A DNA stretch of 64,000 nucleotides from JBBATK01 sp044228285 (GCA_044228285.1 JBGAVD010000001.1:868001-932000); one strand, 5' to 3'; counted from the first letter of the stretch, positions 43,466 to 52,405 are shown. The notes: generated from the sequence alone by a model not told the origin. Program-made: numbers and translations.

Positions 43466-45004
43466 CTAGAGGTTCAAACTCTTCTGCGTTAACGCCAGAC
43501 AAGCCGCGCCGCGGCTTGGTTTAGAATCCGAGTAGCAGCGAACAGTTACATCGGTATGTAAGCACTCGTCCAGGTATGGGTTGCCGAAGAGAACCGCAAC
43601 GCTGGGCTTCGTACCTCGAAGCTTCATAGTTGCATCAACTAAGCGCTGGTCGATTCCAACGGTTCCTGCATAAGCGCGTGCGCGTGCAAAGACGGCAAAC
43701 ACAACGCACTCTGCACCAGCAGTATCCTGAACATAGGCTTCTAATTCTTCCTCACTAATGTTCGCATTGAGATAGGCTATGTCGGTGTTTTTCTCAAACA
43801 CCTGCGATAGGTAATGGAAGAACTCACTCGCCGGGTCGATGTCTTCGGTACTTAGTAGAGCGAAACATGCAATGTGCTCATAGCGCTCCAAGGGCAAGAC
43901 ATCAGGTTTGCCCTGCACCCGCACTGCATTGGTTGCAGCTTTGAGCGCGAGCATACCATGTTCCTCAAGTGAGATGGGCTCTTGCTTGTGCGCGCGTTTC
44001 TCAAACAGACCACACCACTTCTTTAACTCAAGCACTCGTGCGCACGATTCACGAACTCGATGTTCTTCAAGCTGACCTTCGCTTACAGCAGAGCGCAAGG
44101 CGATCAATGCCTCAACTGCATTCTCTGGAACCAAGGCTATGTCAGCTCCAGCTTCAATAGCTTTCATACACGCTTCAGCACTTGTATAGCTCTTCTTGAT
44201 TGCGTCCATATCCAATGCATCGGTCACAATCACCCCGTCGAACTTCATAAACTCTCGAAGGACGCCGGTTACGATGGCTCGCGACAAAGACGCGGGCGTA
44301 CCACTGGCATCAAAAGCAGGGACATCAAGGTGACCGACCATGACGGATTGGACTTTCGTGCGAATGGCCGCAAGAAAAGGTACGAGCTCCATGGAGCTCA
44401 TGCGTTCGCGTGAAAGGTCTAAGCGGGGTAACTCGATATGACTATCGACTTCGCAATCACCATGGCCAGGGAAGTGCTTGGCACATGCAGCAACTCGATG
44501 TTCTTGCGAACCCTCGATCCATGCACATACTTGTGGAATGACATCACCAATACTCTCACCAAAGGCTCTGGTATTGATAATGGGATTCAACTTATTGGAA
44601 TTGATGTCACACACAGGCGCAAAATTCCAATGTACTCCAAGTGCTGCAGCTTCACGTGCAACTGCAGCGGCAACTTGTCGTGTAAGTTGTGGTTCTCGTC
44701 CGACTCCTAGTGCCATAGCATGCGGGAAATCGGTTGCACCATCTAAACGCATCGACAAGCCATGCTCGAAGTCAGCGCTAAAGAGCAGAGGAGTATCCGC
44801 CTGGGCCTGCAATTCAGCAAGAACCATTGCGGTATCCTCAACATTGCCTTGAAAAACGCAGAAGCCACCCACGCCACTTTCTACAAGGTCACAAATTGTT
44901 GTGCGATACTCTTCGTCTTCGCGATAGCGTACGGGATGAAGCGACGGCATGAGAAGCTGCGCTGCTTGTTCTTCGCGCGATAGAGAGGCTAGTATGGATT
45001 GCAT
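43466..45004 (-). CDS. glycoside hydrolase family 3 beta-N-acetylhexosaminidase-like
   Basis: A 512-residue GH3 enzyme of the NagZ type, which removes N-acetylglucosamine from muropeptides or similar glycans. The signature KHFPGHGD is at 176-183, followed by DSHIELP, and the nucleophile is D262 in VIVTDALDMDAI. Residues 1 to about 335 form the catalytic barrel; about 345-512 form an extra C-terminal domain seen in the longer NagZ-like members. No signal peptide is visible, which fits a cytoplasmic cell-wall-recycling role. An 8-bp palindrome (43501-43517) lies within the last codons. Confidence 0.9.
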   Translation of the reverse strand: MQSILASLSREEQAAQLLMPSLHPVRYREDEEYRTTICDLVESGVGGFCVFQGNVEDTAMVLAELQAQADTPLLFSADFEHGLSMRLDGATDFPHAMALGVGREPQLTRQVAAAVAREAAALGVHWNFAPVCDINSNKLNPIINTRAFGESIGDVIPQVCAWIEGSQEHRVAACAKHFPGHGDCEVDSHIELPRLDLSRERMSSMELVPFLAAIRTKVQSVMVGHLDVPAFDASGTPASLSRAIVTGVLREFMKFDGVIVTDALDMDAIKKSYTSAEACMKAIEAGADIALVPENAVEALIALRSAVSEGQLEEHRVRESCARVLELKKWCGLFEKRAHKQEPISLEEHGMLALKAATNAVRVQGKPDVLPLERYEHIACFALLSTEDIDPASEFFHYLSQVFEKNTDIAYLNANISEEELEAYVQDTAGAECVVFAVFARARAYAGTVGIDQRLVDATMKLRGTKPSVAVLFGNPYLDECLHTDVTVRCYSDSKPSRGAACLALTQKSLNL

Positions 45005-45028
45005 GAATTGAATGTCTAGGTTGTATGC

Positions 45029-45841
45029 TTAAGGATTTGTTGACCGACACGATTCAAACACTGCGGTGTACTGCGAGATAAACTCATGGAGCCTCTTTCT
45101 TCTGTACTGCATGATGAAGCGAGGATGATCCAGTGCAATGATGTGTGAAAAGAACTTGTGTTCGGCGTTCAGACGTGAAAATACGTCGAGGAGTTTGCCT
45201 CGACCCAGACAAATTGCAACATCGCGACGCAGAGGAAAGTCCAGCTGTGCGCGAAGTGATTGAATGATAAAGTCTTTCGTTGTTGCAAGCAACTCTGGGT
45301 CATCATAAAAATTGTAGTTGATGCCGTCGCGAACGAAGCCTAAGGGACACACCGCGCTGAGGTAGAAGTCCGAAAAGAAAGGGACTACACCACCGAAAGC
45401 ATCGATTGCTTGGTACACAAAACTCGACGAAAGCTCTGCTCGTTCTCCGAGTTCATGCTGAATTCCGCAGGATTGTGAGAGAGCGACCGGGTCCGTAAAA
45501 GATATTCCACTCAGTCCCGCACCATGGCGTCCGGGGTTGATACCAAACACACCAACTCGCGCACGAGTGTCGTCGTAGTATCGATGGTAAAACTCCTTGA
45601 CAACCTCGAGCGTGGATGGACGCTGAAAAGGGTTCATCACTTCTATTCCAAGGTCCTTCGGAAGGACGAGATCCAAGGTGTTGTGAAAGTGAAGCGATTT
45701 TGCTGCAAAGGTCATAGTATTCGCATCCAAATTGGTATCATTCAAGGCAACGCGCAGATGCGTGTAAGCAATCTTTTCTGCGAGCTCCGGAGCAGTATCA
45801 ATGGTATCACAATTTAGTAGTTCGAAGGAGTTTGCTGGCAA
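45029..45841 (-). CDS. SMUG2-type uracil-DNA glycosylase family protein
   Basis: A 270-residue member of the uracil-DNA glycosylase superfamily (SMUG2/DUF4918 type). Motif 1 is VFGINPGRHGAGLSGISF, near residue 97; motif 2 is LDHPRFIMQYRRKRL near the C-terminus. SMUG-type enzymes remove uracil and damaged pyrimidines from DNA as the first step of base excision repair; this is family knowledge and substrate range cannot be read here. The start is TTG, since an in-frame stop lies four codons upstream and the next Met is 42 residues inside. It lies 24 bases downstream-to-upstream from the GH3 gene on the same strand. Confidence 0.85.
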   Translation of the reverse strand: MPANSFELLNCDTIDTAPELAEKIAYTHLRVALNDTNLDANTMTFAAKSLHFHNTLDLVLPKDLGIEVMNPFQRPSTLEVVKEFYHRYYDDTRARVGVFGINPGRHGAGLSGISFTDPVALSQSCGIQHELGERAELSSSFVYQAIDAFGGVVPFFSDFYLSAVCPLGFVRDGINYNFYDDPELLATTKDFIIQSLRAQLDFPLRRDVAICLGRGKLLDVFSRLNAEHKFFSHIIALDHPRFIMQYRRKRLHEFISQYTAVFESCRSTNP

Positions 45842-45924
45842 TGCCTTTGTTCAAGCTACTTTCCGTACACCGACCTAAGCCAATGTCTCTCTATATTTGA
45901 AGAGTTGCACTTCTGGCGTTCTTG

Positions 45925-47238
45925 ATGCTCACCGACTTAGGTCTCACCATAGTTCTCGTTCTGCTCAACGGATTTTTCGTTGCGGCGGAGTTTGCCATCG
46001 TGAAAGTGCGGGCCTCGCAATTAGAGCTTCTTGTTCGCAGTGGCAGTTTTCTTGCGCGCTTTGCACAGACCATCGTCAATAATCTCAATGGGTATCTGTC
46101 GGCTACGCAGGTAGGCATCACTCTCACCAGTTTAGGGCTTGGTTGGTTTGCAGAACGAATCTCTGCCAACCTTGCCGAGCAGATTGTCCTTCATGCGCAG
46201 CTCGAGCTATCTGAGCTCATGATCCACACGATAGCACTGCCCATTGCTTTTGGCTTCATTACCTTTCTGCACATTGTTTTTGGTGAGCTTATTCCAAAGG
46301 CAATCGCCATACGTCGTTCCGAGAGCACAGCCATGGCTGCCGCTATTCCTCTCCGAGTTTTTGCCTTTACGTTTCGACCATTCATTTGGGTTCTCGATCG
46401 CTCAGCGAATGCTGTACTCCTCATGCTCGGGATCGCGCCGAGTAACGAACACGATTTGCATACGCCAGACGAGATTCGCTACTTGCTTGAAGAGAGCAGA
46501 GAAAGTGGGGCAATGGAGGAGGAGGAGCACGAGTTCATTGAAAACGTGTTTGACTTGAAGCAAACAGAAGTTCGTCAAATCATGGTGCCTCGACCGAAAA
46601 TCGCTGCCATTGATGCCTCAATGCCTAGCTCTCGTATTATCGATAAAGTCATTGACGAGGGATATTCCCGACTTCCCGTGTATCAAGGTACGATTGATAC
46701 AATCGTTGGAACGGTTTTCTCGAAAGACCTGTTAGCACTGGTTTCGTACAGCAGCGTGGTGATCTTACAGGATCTTATGCACCCTGCGGTGTTTGTGCAG
46801 GAGAGCGATAAAATTGCCGACGTGTTACGTCGGATGAAACGCGAACACTTTCACCTTGCTGTCGTCTTGGATGAGTTTGGCGGCACAGCGGGTGTTGTGA
46901 CACTAGAAGATGTGATAGAGGAAATCGTCGGTGAAATCCAAGATGAGCATGATGATGAGGCACAGCCCGTAGAAGAACGTAGCTCCGAGTTTTTCGTCAA
47001 AGCAGCTACCTCCATAGCAGACCTCAATGAATATTTGCCAATTGCGCTTGAGGAGAGTGAAGAGTACGATACTCTTGGAGGCTTACTCAATAGTGTTGCC
47101 GGACGCATTCCGCAAGCCGGCGAAGAATTCTCAATCCCTGGATACCATGCGATGATCGTGGAGGCTTCAAAGCGAGCAATACTTACGGTCCGTTTACGCC
47201 GCCTCGAATCTCCAGAGGCAGCCGAAGCTCTAGACTAG
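45925..47238 (+). CDS. CNNM/CorC-type (hemolysin family) membrane protein with CBS domains
   Basis: A 437-residue integral membrane protein of the CorB/CorC/YfjD class. Residues 1 to about 170 are the DUF21/CNNM transmembrane domain (LLNGFFVAAEFAIVKVR, LSATQVGITLTSLGLGW, ELIPKAIAIR). CBS repeats follow at about 200-330 (VRQIMVPRPKIAAIDA, YSRLPVYQGTIDTIVG, RMKREHFHLAVVLDEFGG) and then the CorC/HlyC C-terminal domain (about 345-430). Such proteins are linked to Mg2+ or other cation export; the older name hemolysin is historical. ATG is preferred over the TTG one codon upstream. It is divergent from the SMUG2 gene. Confidence 0.93.
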   Translation: MLTDLGLTIVLVLLNGFFVAAEFAIVKVRASQLELLVRSGSFLARFAQTIVNNLNGYLSATQVGITLTSLGLGWFAERISANLAEQIVLHAQLELSELMIHTIALPIAFGFITFLHIVFGELIPKAIAIRRSESTAMAAAIPLRVFAFTFRPFIWVLDRSANAVLLMLGIAPSNEHDLHTPDEIRYLLEESRESGAMEEEEHEFIENVFDLKQTEVRQIMVPRPKIAAIDASMPSSRIIDKVIDEGYSRLPVYQGTIDTIVGTVFSKDLLALVSYSSVVILQDLMHPAVFVQESDKIADVLRRMKREHFHLAVVLDEFGGTAGVVTLEDVIEEIVGEIQDEHDDEAQPVEERSSEFFVKAATSIADLNEYLPIALEESEEYDTLGGLLNSVAGRIPQAGEEFSIPGYHAMIVEASKRAILTVRLRRLESPEAAEALD

Positions 47239-47296
47239 CTGCACATTACACACCTCTTATGTCGGTAGATTGTTCAAGATGTTTTTCGCCATCCGC

Positions 47297-47309
47297 GCAG
47301 CTTCGCTGC
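47297..47309. repeat. short triloop hairpin with TTC loop
   Basis: GCAGC-TTC-GCTGC, extended by further GC on both sides, in the 226-base spacer after the CNNM gene. It matches the other triloop hairpins of this window. Confidence 0.55.
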
Positions 47310-47464
47310 TCGCTTAACAATTTCCTAAACGTTAATTATTGTTGATTCGAGACTGATTCTGCAACCTTTCGAGAAGCACAGCGTAGCTCTTCCTTTAGCT
47401 CTACCAGGCAGAGATGATAAGACCTGCCAAAGAGAGAGCCTCGATCCACCCATACACTGTCTTC

Positions 47465-47905
47465 ATGAAAAAATACAGCGTCGTGCTGAGTGCGGAAGAC
47501 CGCGCTCGACTCATTGAACTCACTCGCAGAGGTAAAGCTGCAGCAAGAATGTTAACGCGCGCCCGCATCCTCTTGCTGTGTGATGACGGCTACAGTGATG
47601 AGCGCATTCTGAAGGTTTTACAAGTTGGAACCGCAACGGTGGCGCGAGTACGTAAACGTTTTATTGAAGAAGGCTTGGAATCTGCTTTGAGCGAGAGACC
47701 CCGTCCTGGTGCCAGACCAAAAATGACAGCGACCCAGCAAGAGGCTTTACAGGTATTGCTAGCAACCCCGCCACCTTCCGGACAAAAGCACTGGTCACTG
47801 CGTCAACTTGCAGAGCACTTAGTCCGCCTTCAGTTTGTTGAGCGCATTAGTCATGAAACCATTCGCGCAAACCTCAAGAAAGTACAACGAGCAGGTGTTC
47901 ACTGA
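47465..47905 (+). CDS. IS630-type helix-turn-helix protein lacking the DDE transposase domain
   Basis: A 146-residue protein matching the N-terminal DNA-binding part of IS630-family transposases: two winged/helix-turn-helix units (KAAARMLTRARILLLCDDGY, ERILKVLQVGTATVARVRKR; then QHWSLRQ-type block ISHETIRANLKK). In IS630 proteins the DDE catalytic domain follows HETIR-x-LKK; here the frame ends six residues later (VQRAGVH). No terminal repeats or second frame are visible, and the next gene begins 27 bases downstream. It is either a broken IS remnant or a kept DNA-binding protein. The start at MKKYSVVLS is chosen over an upstream ATG. Confidence 0.8.
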   Translation: MKKYSVVLSAEDRARLIELTRRGKAAARMLTRARILLLCDDGYSDERILKVLQVGTATVARVRKRFIEEGLESALSERPRPGARPKMTATQQEALQVLLATPPPSGQKHWSLRQLAEHLVRLQFVERISHETIRANLKKVQRAGVH

Positions 47906-47932
47906 CGAGCTGTCGACTAATTTGCGACGGTG

Positions 47933-48763
47933 ATGTCACGAGTATATAGTACAATTCCCTCAGTCGACGATGCTGAAGCGCAGCGTATAGCTGCCTCCGT
48001 ACGCAGTGGTTTGGGCGGCGGCTTCGATCTTGCTCTTATTGCAGGATCAGGAATACATAGTGCTTTACATGGCTATCCTTGTAAAGCAGAGCTGAGCTAT
48101 GCCGAAATCGAGGGATTGCCTCAGTCAAAGATTCTTGGACACCACAGTTCCTTGCAATGGCTAGTTATCGCCTCGAAAAACGTCCTGGTTTTTCGTGGTC
48201 GATTCCATGGTTACGAAGGACATAGCCTTTCCACCTCCGTTCTTCCAGCCCGTATAAGTGCCGCACTTCAGATACCTGCACTGCTCTGTACCAACGCAGC
48301 TGGCGGCATGAATCCGTCATACCAGCCGGCTGATCTCATGCTCTGCGAAGACCTATTGAACATGACCCAACTGAGTGTGTGTGGTACACGACATCATCGA
48401 GAACCAGTTATTGACCAAGCTTGGACTGAGCGAGTATACGAGCATTTACGGTCAGAAGTTTGGCTTCATAAGGGCGTTTACTGCTGTGTGAGCGGTCCCA
48501 GTTATGAAACCAAAGCTGAGATTGCAATGTTCAGTAGATTTGCAGACGTCATCGGAATGAGCACATTGCACGAGGCACACGCAGCAAGATTGTTGGGCCT
48601 GCGCGTACTAGCTGCCTCAGTGATTACCAATGCTCTGCATGGCGAGAGTACTTCAGTCCTTCATCATGCTGAAGTACTCGATACTGCGCAAAGGGCGTCT
48701 GAGCGAATTGCCCAACTAGTTGAAGTTTGTTGTTCTACCTTGAGTGATTTGCATGCATGTTGA
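47933..48763 (+). CDS. purine-nucleoside phosphorylase, class I trimeric type
   Basis: Cleaves purine nucleosides with phosphate to base and pentose phosphate in purine salvage. The 276-residue protein has the PNP landmarks LIAGSGIHSAL, the phosphate region RFHGYEGH, TNAAGGMNPSYQPADLML, SGPSYETKAEI and DVIGMSTLHEAHAARLLGLR with VITN. The usual GMSTVPE reads GMSTLHE here. Methylthioadenosine phosphorylases share this fold, but the 276-residue length and motifs favour PNP. ATG is preferred over the GTG one codon upstream. It overlaps the start of pth by 11 bases. Confidence 0.9.
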   Translation: MSRVYSTIPSVDDAEAQRIAASVRSGLGGGFDLALIAGSGIHSALHGYPCKAELSYAEIEGLPQSKILGHHSSLQWLVIASKNVLVFRGRFHGYEGHSLSTSVLPARISAALQIPALLCTNAAGGMNPSYQPADLMLCEDLLNMTQLSVCGTRHHREPVIDQAWTERVYEHLRSEVWLHKGVYCCVSGPSYETKAEIAMFSRFADVIGMSTLHEAHAARLLGLRVLAASVITNALHGESTSVLHHAEVLDTAQRASERIAQLVEVCCSTLSDLHAC

Positions 48764-49340
48764 TTGGTTGATTGCTGGTTTGGGTAACCCTGGCTCACGC
48801 TATGAAAAGACCAGACATAACATAGGTTGGATGGTATGCGCGGAGTTGCTGCAGCGACAAAAGGCAACACTTCAACCTGGAAAAGGGGACTACTACCAAG
48901 CTACTCTTCGAGTTCGGGGAAAGTCGATTCTGTTGATCTTGCCGACAACCTACATGAATGCATCGGGTACTGCTATATCGAAGGTAATGGGGCAGAATGA
49001 GCTCAAACCGGAGAATGTAATGATCATCTTGGATGAGTTTAACTTTCCAGTAGGAAAGGTTCATCTGCGGTTGGGAGGATCAGATGGTGGTCACAATGGT
49101 ACGCACTCTGTCATTCAGGAATTACGCACGGAAAAGTTTTGGCGTATGCGCTGTGGCATCGATAAGAAGTTTGGCATGGGAGAATTAGTGGACTATGTTC
49201 TCAGAGAGTTTGATACAGATGAGCTTACAGCCAGAGATGCGATGATACGTCGAGCTGCTGATGCTATTGAGCTCATCATGAAAGCCGGTGTGTCGCGAGC
49301 AGCTTCTGCTATAAACTCGGACCAAGATCCACTTATATAG
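48753..49340 (+). CDS. pth: peptidyl-tRNA hydrolase
   Basis: Frees tRNAs from prematurely released peptidyl-tRNA. The 195 residues show the family motifs GLGNPGSRYEKTRHNIGW (with catalytic His in RHNIG), PTTYMNASG, DEFNFPVGKVHLR and GGSDGGHNGTHSVIQEL. In most homologues the third motif reads DDLDLP; here it is DEFNFP, keeping the first Asp. The start is the ATG giving MHVDWLIAG, inside the last codons of the purine phosphorylase gene, so the two are coupled. Length is normal. Confidence 0.95.
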   Translation: MHVDWLIAGLGNPGSRYEKTRHNIGWMVCAELLQRQKATLQPGKGDYYQATLRVRGKSILLILPTTYMNASGTAISKVMGQNELKPENVMIILDEFNFPVGKVHLRLGGSDGGHNGTHSVIQELRTEKFWRMRCGIDKKFGMGELVDYVLREFDTDELTARDAMIRRAADAIELIMKAGVSRAASAINSDQDPLI

Positions 49341-49360
49341 AACGAAGTTCGCATTAGGAT

Positions 49361-50590
49361 ATGAAAAGAAGTATGATGATCCTGTGGCAGTTGGTTGTTC
49401 TTGCCTGTACAATCGCACTTGCGACGATTATTCCCATACACTTAGTGATCCCAAGCATTGTGGAGTCTTTTTTTAGACCCTTAATGTTGATCATTAGCGC
49501 AGTGTACGCCCTTGATTTTTGGTTTTCCTTTCACCGACATAAACTCCATGGTGGTGTATATTTCCGTCGCTATGTGCGACGTTGGCTTCTCATTGATGTC
49601 ATCTCTATTCTTCCCTTCGTTCTGTTAGTTCCCTGGCCTTGGCTAGCCTTCCTGCAGTTTATTAAGATTCTCCATGTAGCATATCGAGTCAATGAGAGTA
49701 TTCGCAAATCTCCTCGATTTGCATCTCTGATGCGCTTAGCGCACTTTGGCTATATCATCTTAACAGTGCTGAATTGGGTTGCCTGTGCCCGCGCAGCTCT
49801 GCATCCAATCTCAGGCTACGGAGATATGGGATACTATCTCCATTCCATGTATTGGGCGACAACAGCCTTAGCAAATGCTGGATTGTCTGGCGAACCTCCA
49901 ACCTCGAACAGCGATCTCATCTTTGCCGTCTGCACCATGCTGTTAGGGCTCGTAATGTATGGCTACTTGATCGGAAACATAGCGTCGCTCTTGAACAAGA
50001 TCGATCCAGCTCGTGTTCATCATGAGGAGACCTTAGAGAAAGTTCACGCATTTATTCGTTATCGAAATTTGCCTGCGGAGTTGGAGAGTCGCATCAATGA
50101 TTTCTATTCCTATGTATGGGAGAAGCGCCTGGGATATGACGAGACTAGTGTATTGGCTGCGCTTCCGCCCGGATTGAAGACAGAAGTGTCTCTGTATCTA
50201 AAGCGTGAAGTACTGGAAAGGGTGAACATTTTTAGGGATGCAAGCGAGGAGTTTATACGAGAGATTTCCATCTATCTTCACGCTCAAATCGTGATGCCCG
50301 GCGACTACGTGTTCAAAATCGGGGATACCGCAAGGTCAATGTACTTTATTTCTAAGGGAGCGGTAGAAGTGCTGTCCAACGAAGGACAAGTCTTAACTGT
50401 ACTCCGTGAAGGAGATTTCTTCGGCGAAATGGCTCTCATCCGTAAGCGTAAGCGCAACGCCTCTGTGCGAGCGCTCATTCACACAGATTTATACGTTCTC
50501 GATGTTGCTTCGTTCGAACGAATCTTAGCTGAACATTCGGAGTTCAAGGCGCACATAGAAGACGTTGTGAAAGAAAGAACAAGCTTTTAG
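49361..50590 (+). CDS. cyclic-nucleotide-gated-like ion channel with atypical pore filter
   Basis: A 409-residue membrane protein with the layout of bacterial six-helix cyclic-nucleotide-gated channels: hydrophobic helices across residues 5-140, a pore region (about 160-185), a last helix (about 185-210), a C-linker and a cyclic-nucleotide-binding domain (about 295-400; VFKIGDTARSMYFISKG, then the phosphate-binding cassette GDFFGEMALIRKRKRNASVR). The pore reads YWATTALANAGLSGEPP where potassium channels have TTVGYGD; the filter GYG is absent. The S4 helix also lacks regular arginines. Ion selectivity is therefore open. It lies 20 bases after pth. Confidence 0.85.
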   Translation: MKRSMMILWQLVVLACTIALATIIPIHLVIPSIVESFFRPLMLIISAVYALDFWFSFHRHKLHGGVYFRRYVRRWLLIDVISILPFVLLVPWPWLAFLQFIKILHVAYRVNESIRKSPRFASLMRLAHFGYIILTVLNWVACARAALHPISGYGDMGYYLHSMYWATTALANAGLSGEPPTSNSDLIFAVCTMLLGLVMYGYLIGNIASLLNKIDPARVHHEETLEKVHAFIRYRNLPAELESRINDFYSYVWEKRLGYDETSVLAALPPGLKTEVSLYLKREVLERVNIFRDASEEFIREISIYLHAQIVMPGDYVFKIGDTARSMYFISKGAVEVLSNEGQVLTVLREGDFFGEMALIRKRKRNASVRALIHTDLYVLDVASFERILAEHSEFKAHIEDVVKERTSF

Positions 50591-50631
50591 TCCCGGTTCT
50601 CTGCGGATCACACAATCATTGAGCAGAAGCT

Positions 50632-51264
50632 CTAATCTTCGCTCTCCATAACACATCCAGCGCGCGCGTTTGTGACGGTATTGATACTCTCCATGAAGAG
50701 GGGAATGTCGGAAATCATGATCTTTAGCTCAAACTCCACCGCATCTCGGTAGTCGCTTTTCGTATAGACCGCATACTTTTCAACTAAAGGTAAGACCAAT
50801 TTGAGGTCTTCATAGGTGGTAAAAACCTTCACTGTTCCCGTACGGTACATCGCCTTCTTGGTGCAGCTTTGCAAAACCAGCTCGGTGGAACTTGCGTATG
50901 CTCTCGCCAAATTCTTCACGCCCAGTTTCGTCTTGCCAAAATATCTCGTTACAACCACGAGTGTATCGCTCACGGCGTATCTTTGAATAGCAAAGAGAAT
51001 TGGTTTTCCTGCGCTACCACTTGGTTCGCCATCGTCCACAGCTCGAAAGATGAGTCCATCAATGCCTAGGCGGTAGGCAAAACAATTGTGTGTGGCATCA
51101 AAAAACTCACGCTGTATTGCATCGACCTCTTCCATAGCTTGTTCTTTCGTGGCTATAGGAATGGCGGTAGCGATAAACTTGGACCCCTTTTCTTTGAATT
51201 CGATGCGATTGCGGGCTTCAATAGTGTAGTAGCGGTCAGAATGTTCTGTATTGGTATCAACCAT
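50632..51264 (-). CDS. yigZ: YigZ/IMPACT family protein
   Basis: A 210-residue protein of the UPF0029/IMPACT family. The N-terminal domain carries the hallmark segments KEKGSKFIATA, THNCFAYRLG, DDGEPSGSAGKPI and VVVTRYFGKTKLGVKNLARAY; the C-terminal DUF1949-like ferredoxin fold follows (about 135-205). Its biochemical role in bacteria is not settled; relatives affect translation control in eukaryotes. It is convergent with the channel gene and divergent from bshA, with only 13 bases between the start codons. Confidence 0.92.
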   Translation of the reverse strand: MVDTNTEHSDRYYTIEARNRIEFKEKGSKFIATAIPIATKEQAMEEVDAIQREFFDATHNCFAYRLGIDGLIFRAVDDGEPSGSAGKPILFAIQRYAVSDTLVVVTRYFGKTKLGVKNLARAYASSTELVLQSCTKKAMYRTGTVKVFTTYEDLKLVLPLVEKYAVYTKSDYRDAVEFELKIMISDIPLFMESINTVTNARAGCVMESED

Positions 51265-51277
51265 TAAACGTCAAGAC

Positions 51278-52405
51278 ATGAAAATCGGAATAGTTTGTTA
51301 TCCAACATACGGCGGAAGTGGCGTTGTTGCAACTGAACTTGGGATGGAACTCGCTCGAAGAGGGCACCATGTGCACTTTATCACCTATGCAATGCCATTC
51401 AGATTGGATCGATTCCAAGAGAACGTGTTCTTCCATGAGGTCGAGATCCCAAGCTATCCACTCATGGAACACCAGCTCTATACTCTGGCTTTAGCTGGGA
51501 AGATCATTGACGTGGTCCAGTATGAGCAATTGGATCTTCTGCACGTACACTATGCTATTCCTCATGCTGTCAGCGGACTCCTCGCCAAGCAAATTCTTGG
51601 AGCGAAAACACCGATCAAGATGTTGACAACACTCCACGGCACAGATATCACCCTTGTAGGACTTGAGCCAACGTTTTTACCGTTGATCAAGTTTGCTCTT
51701 GAGCAATCTGATGCCATCTCGGCTGTTTCAAGTTACTTACGAGAAAAAACGAACCAGAGTTTTACTCCACGTAAGGACCTGCGAGTCATCCCGAATTTCG
51801 TTGATACAACCGTGTTTCGACGTAGCGATGATCGCTGCGATTCCATGCGACATCGTCTGGCAAAACCTGGTGAGAAGATCTTGATGCACTGCTCGAATTT
51901 TCGGAGCGTGAAGCGAGTGCAAGACACCATACGCGTCCTCGATGAAGTCCGCAAGACGGTTAATGCTCGACTGGTTCTTATTGGCGATGGACCTGAACGT
52001 GTAGATACTGAACGATTGAGCCGCGAACTTGGAGTATCGGAGTATGTTAGCTTCCTTGGCAAACAAAACGGTCTTGCTGAGATCTTATCAGCTGCCGATC
52101 TCTTTCTCCTTCCTTCGCAGTCAGAAAGTTTTGGCTTATCGGCTCTTGAAGCAATGAGCTGCTCAGTTCCGGTTGTTGCCTCGAATGTCGGAGGAATTCC
52201 TGAGCTGGTGACCCATGGTGAAAACGGCTATGTAGCCGAGCTTGGTGATGTAAGCCGTATGGCGCGATATGCTGTCGAGCTGTTAGGGAACGAGAAACGC
52301 TGGAAAGTGTTTAGCGACAAAGCGCGACAATCAGCTGTTGACAACTTCGATGTGAACAATGTGGTCCCTCAGTATGAAAGTCTCTACGCCGAGCTCGTAG
52401 CATAG
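51278..52405 (+). CDS. bshA: N-acetyl-alpha-D-glucosaminyl L-malate synthase
   Basis: First enzyme of bacillithiol synthesis, a GT4 glycosyltransferase joining UDP-GlcNAc to L-malate. The 375 residues begin MKIGIVCYPTYGGSGVVATE, the signature N-terminus of BshA, followed by YPLMEHQLYTL, LHVHYAIPHA, TTLHGTDITLVG and the GT4 motif SESFGLSALEAMSCSVPVVA with GGIPELV. Bacillithiol or its N-methyl form is known in Firmicutes, Bacteroidota and green sulfur bacteria. bshB and bshC are not in the window. The start is fixed by the MKIGIV motif; nine codons upstream in frame are antisense to yigZ. Confidence 0.93.
   Translation: MKIGIVCYPTYGGSGVVATELGMELARRGHHVHFITYAMPFRLDRFQENVFFHEVEIPSYPLMEHQLYTLALAGKIIDVVQYEQLDLLHVHYAIPHAVSGLLAKQILGAKTPIKMLTTLHGTDITLVGLEPTFLPLIKFALEQSDAISAVSSYLREKTNQSFTPRKDLRVIPNFVDTTVFRRSDDRCDSMRHRLAKPGEKILMHCSNFRSVKRVQDTIRVLDEVRKTVNARLVLIGDGPERVDTERLSRELGVSEYVSFLGKQNGLAEILSAADLFLLPSQSESFGLSALEAMSCSVPVVASNVGGIPELVTHGENGYVAELGDVSRMARYAVELLGNEKRWKVFSDKARQSAVDNFDVNNVVPQYESLYAELVA

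Noticed and set aside
43501..43517. 8-bp palindrome AAGCCGCG-C-CGCGGCTT as a terminator
   Set aside because: It is inside the last codons of the GH3 gene and has no T-tract after it.
49811..49830. GYGD in the channel protein taken as the selectivity filter
   Set aside because: It lies about ten residues before the YWATT pore helix, whereas the filter must follow it.
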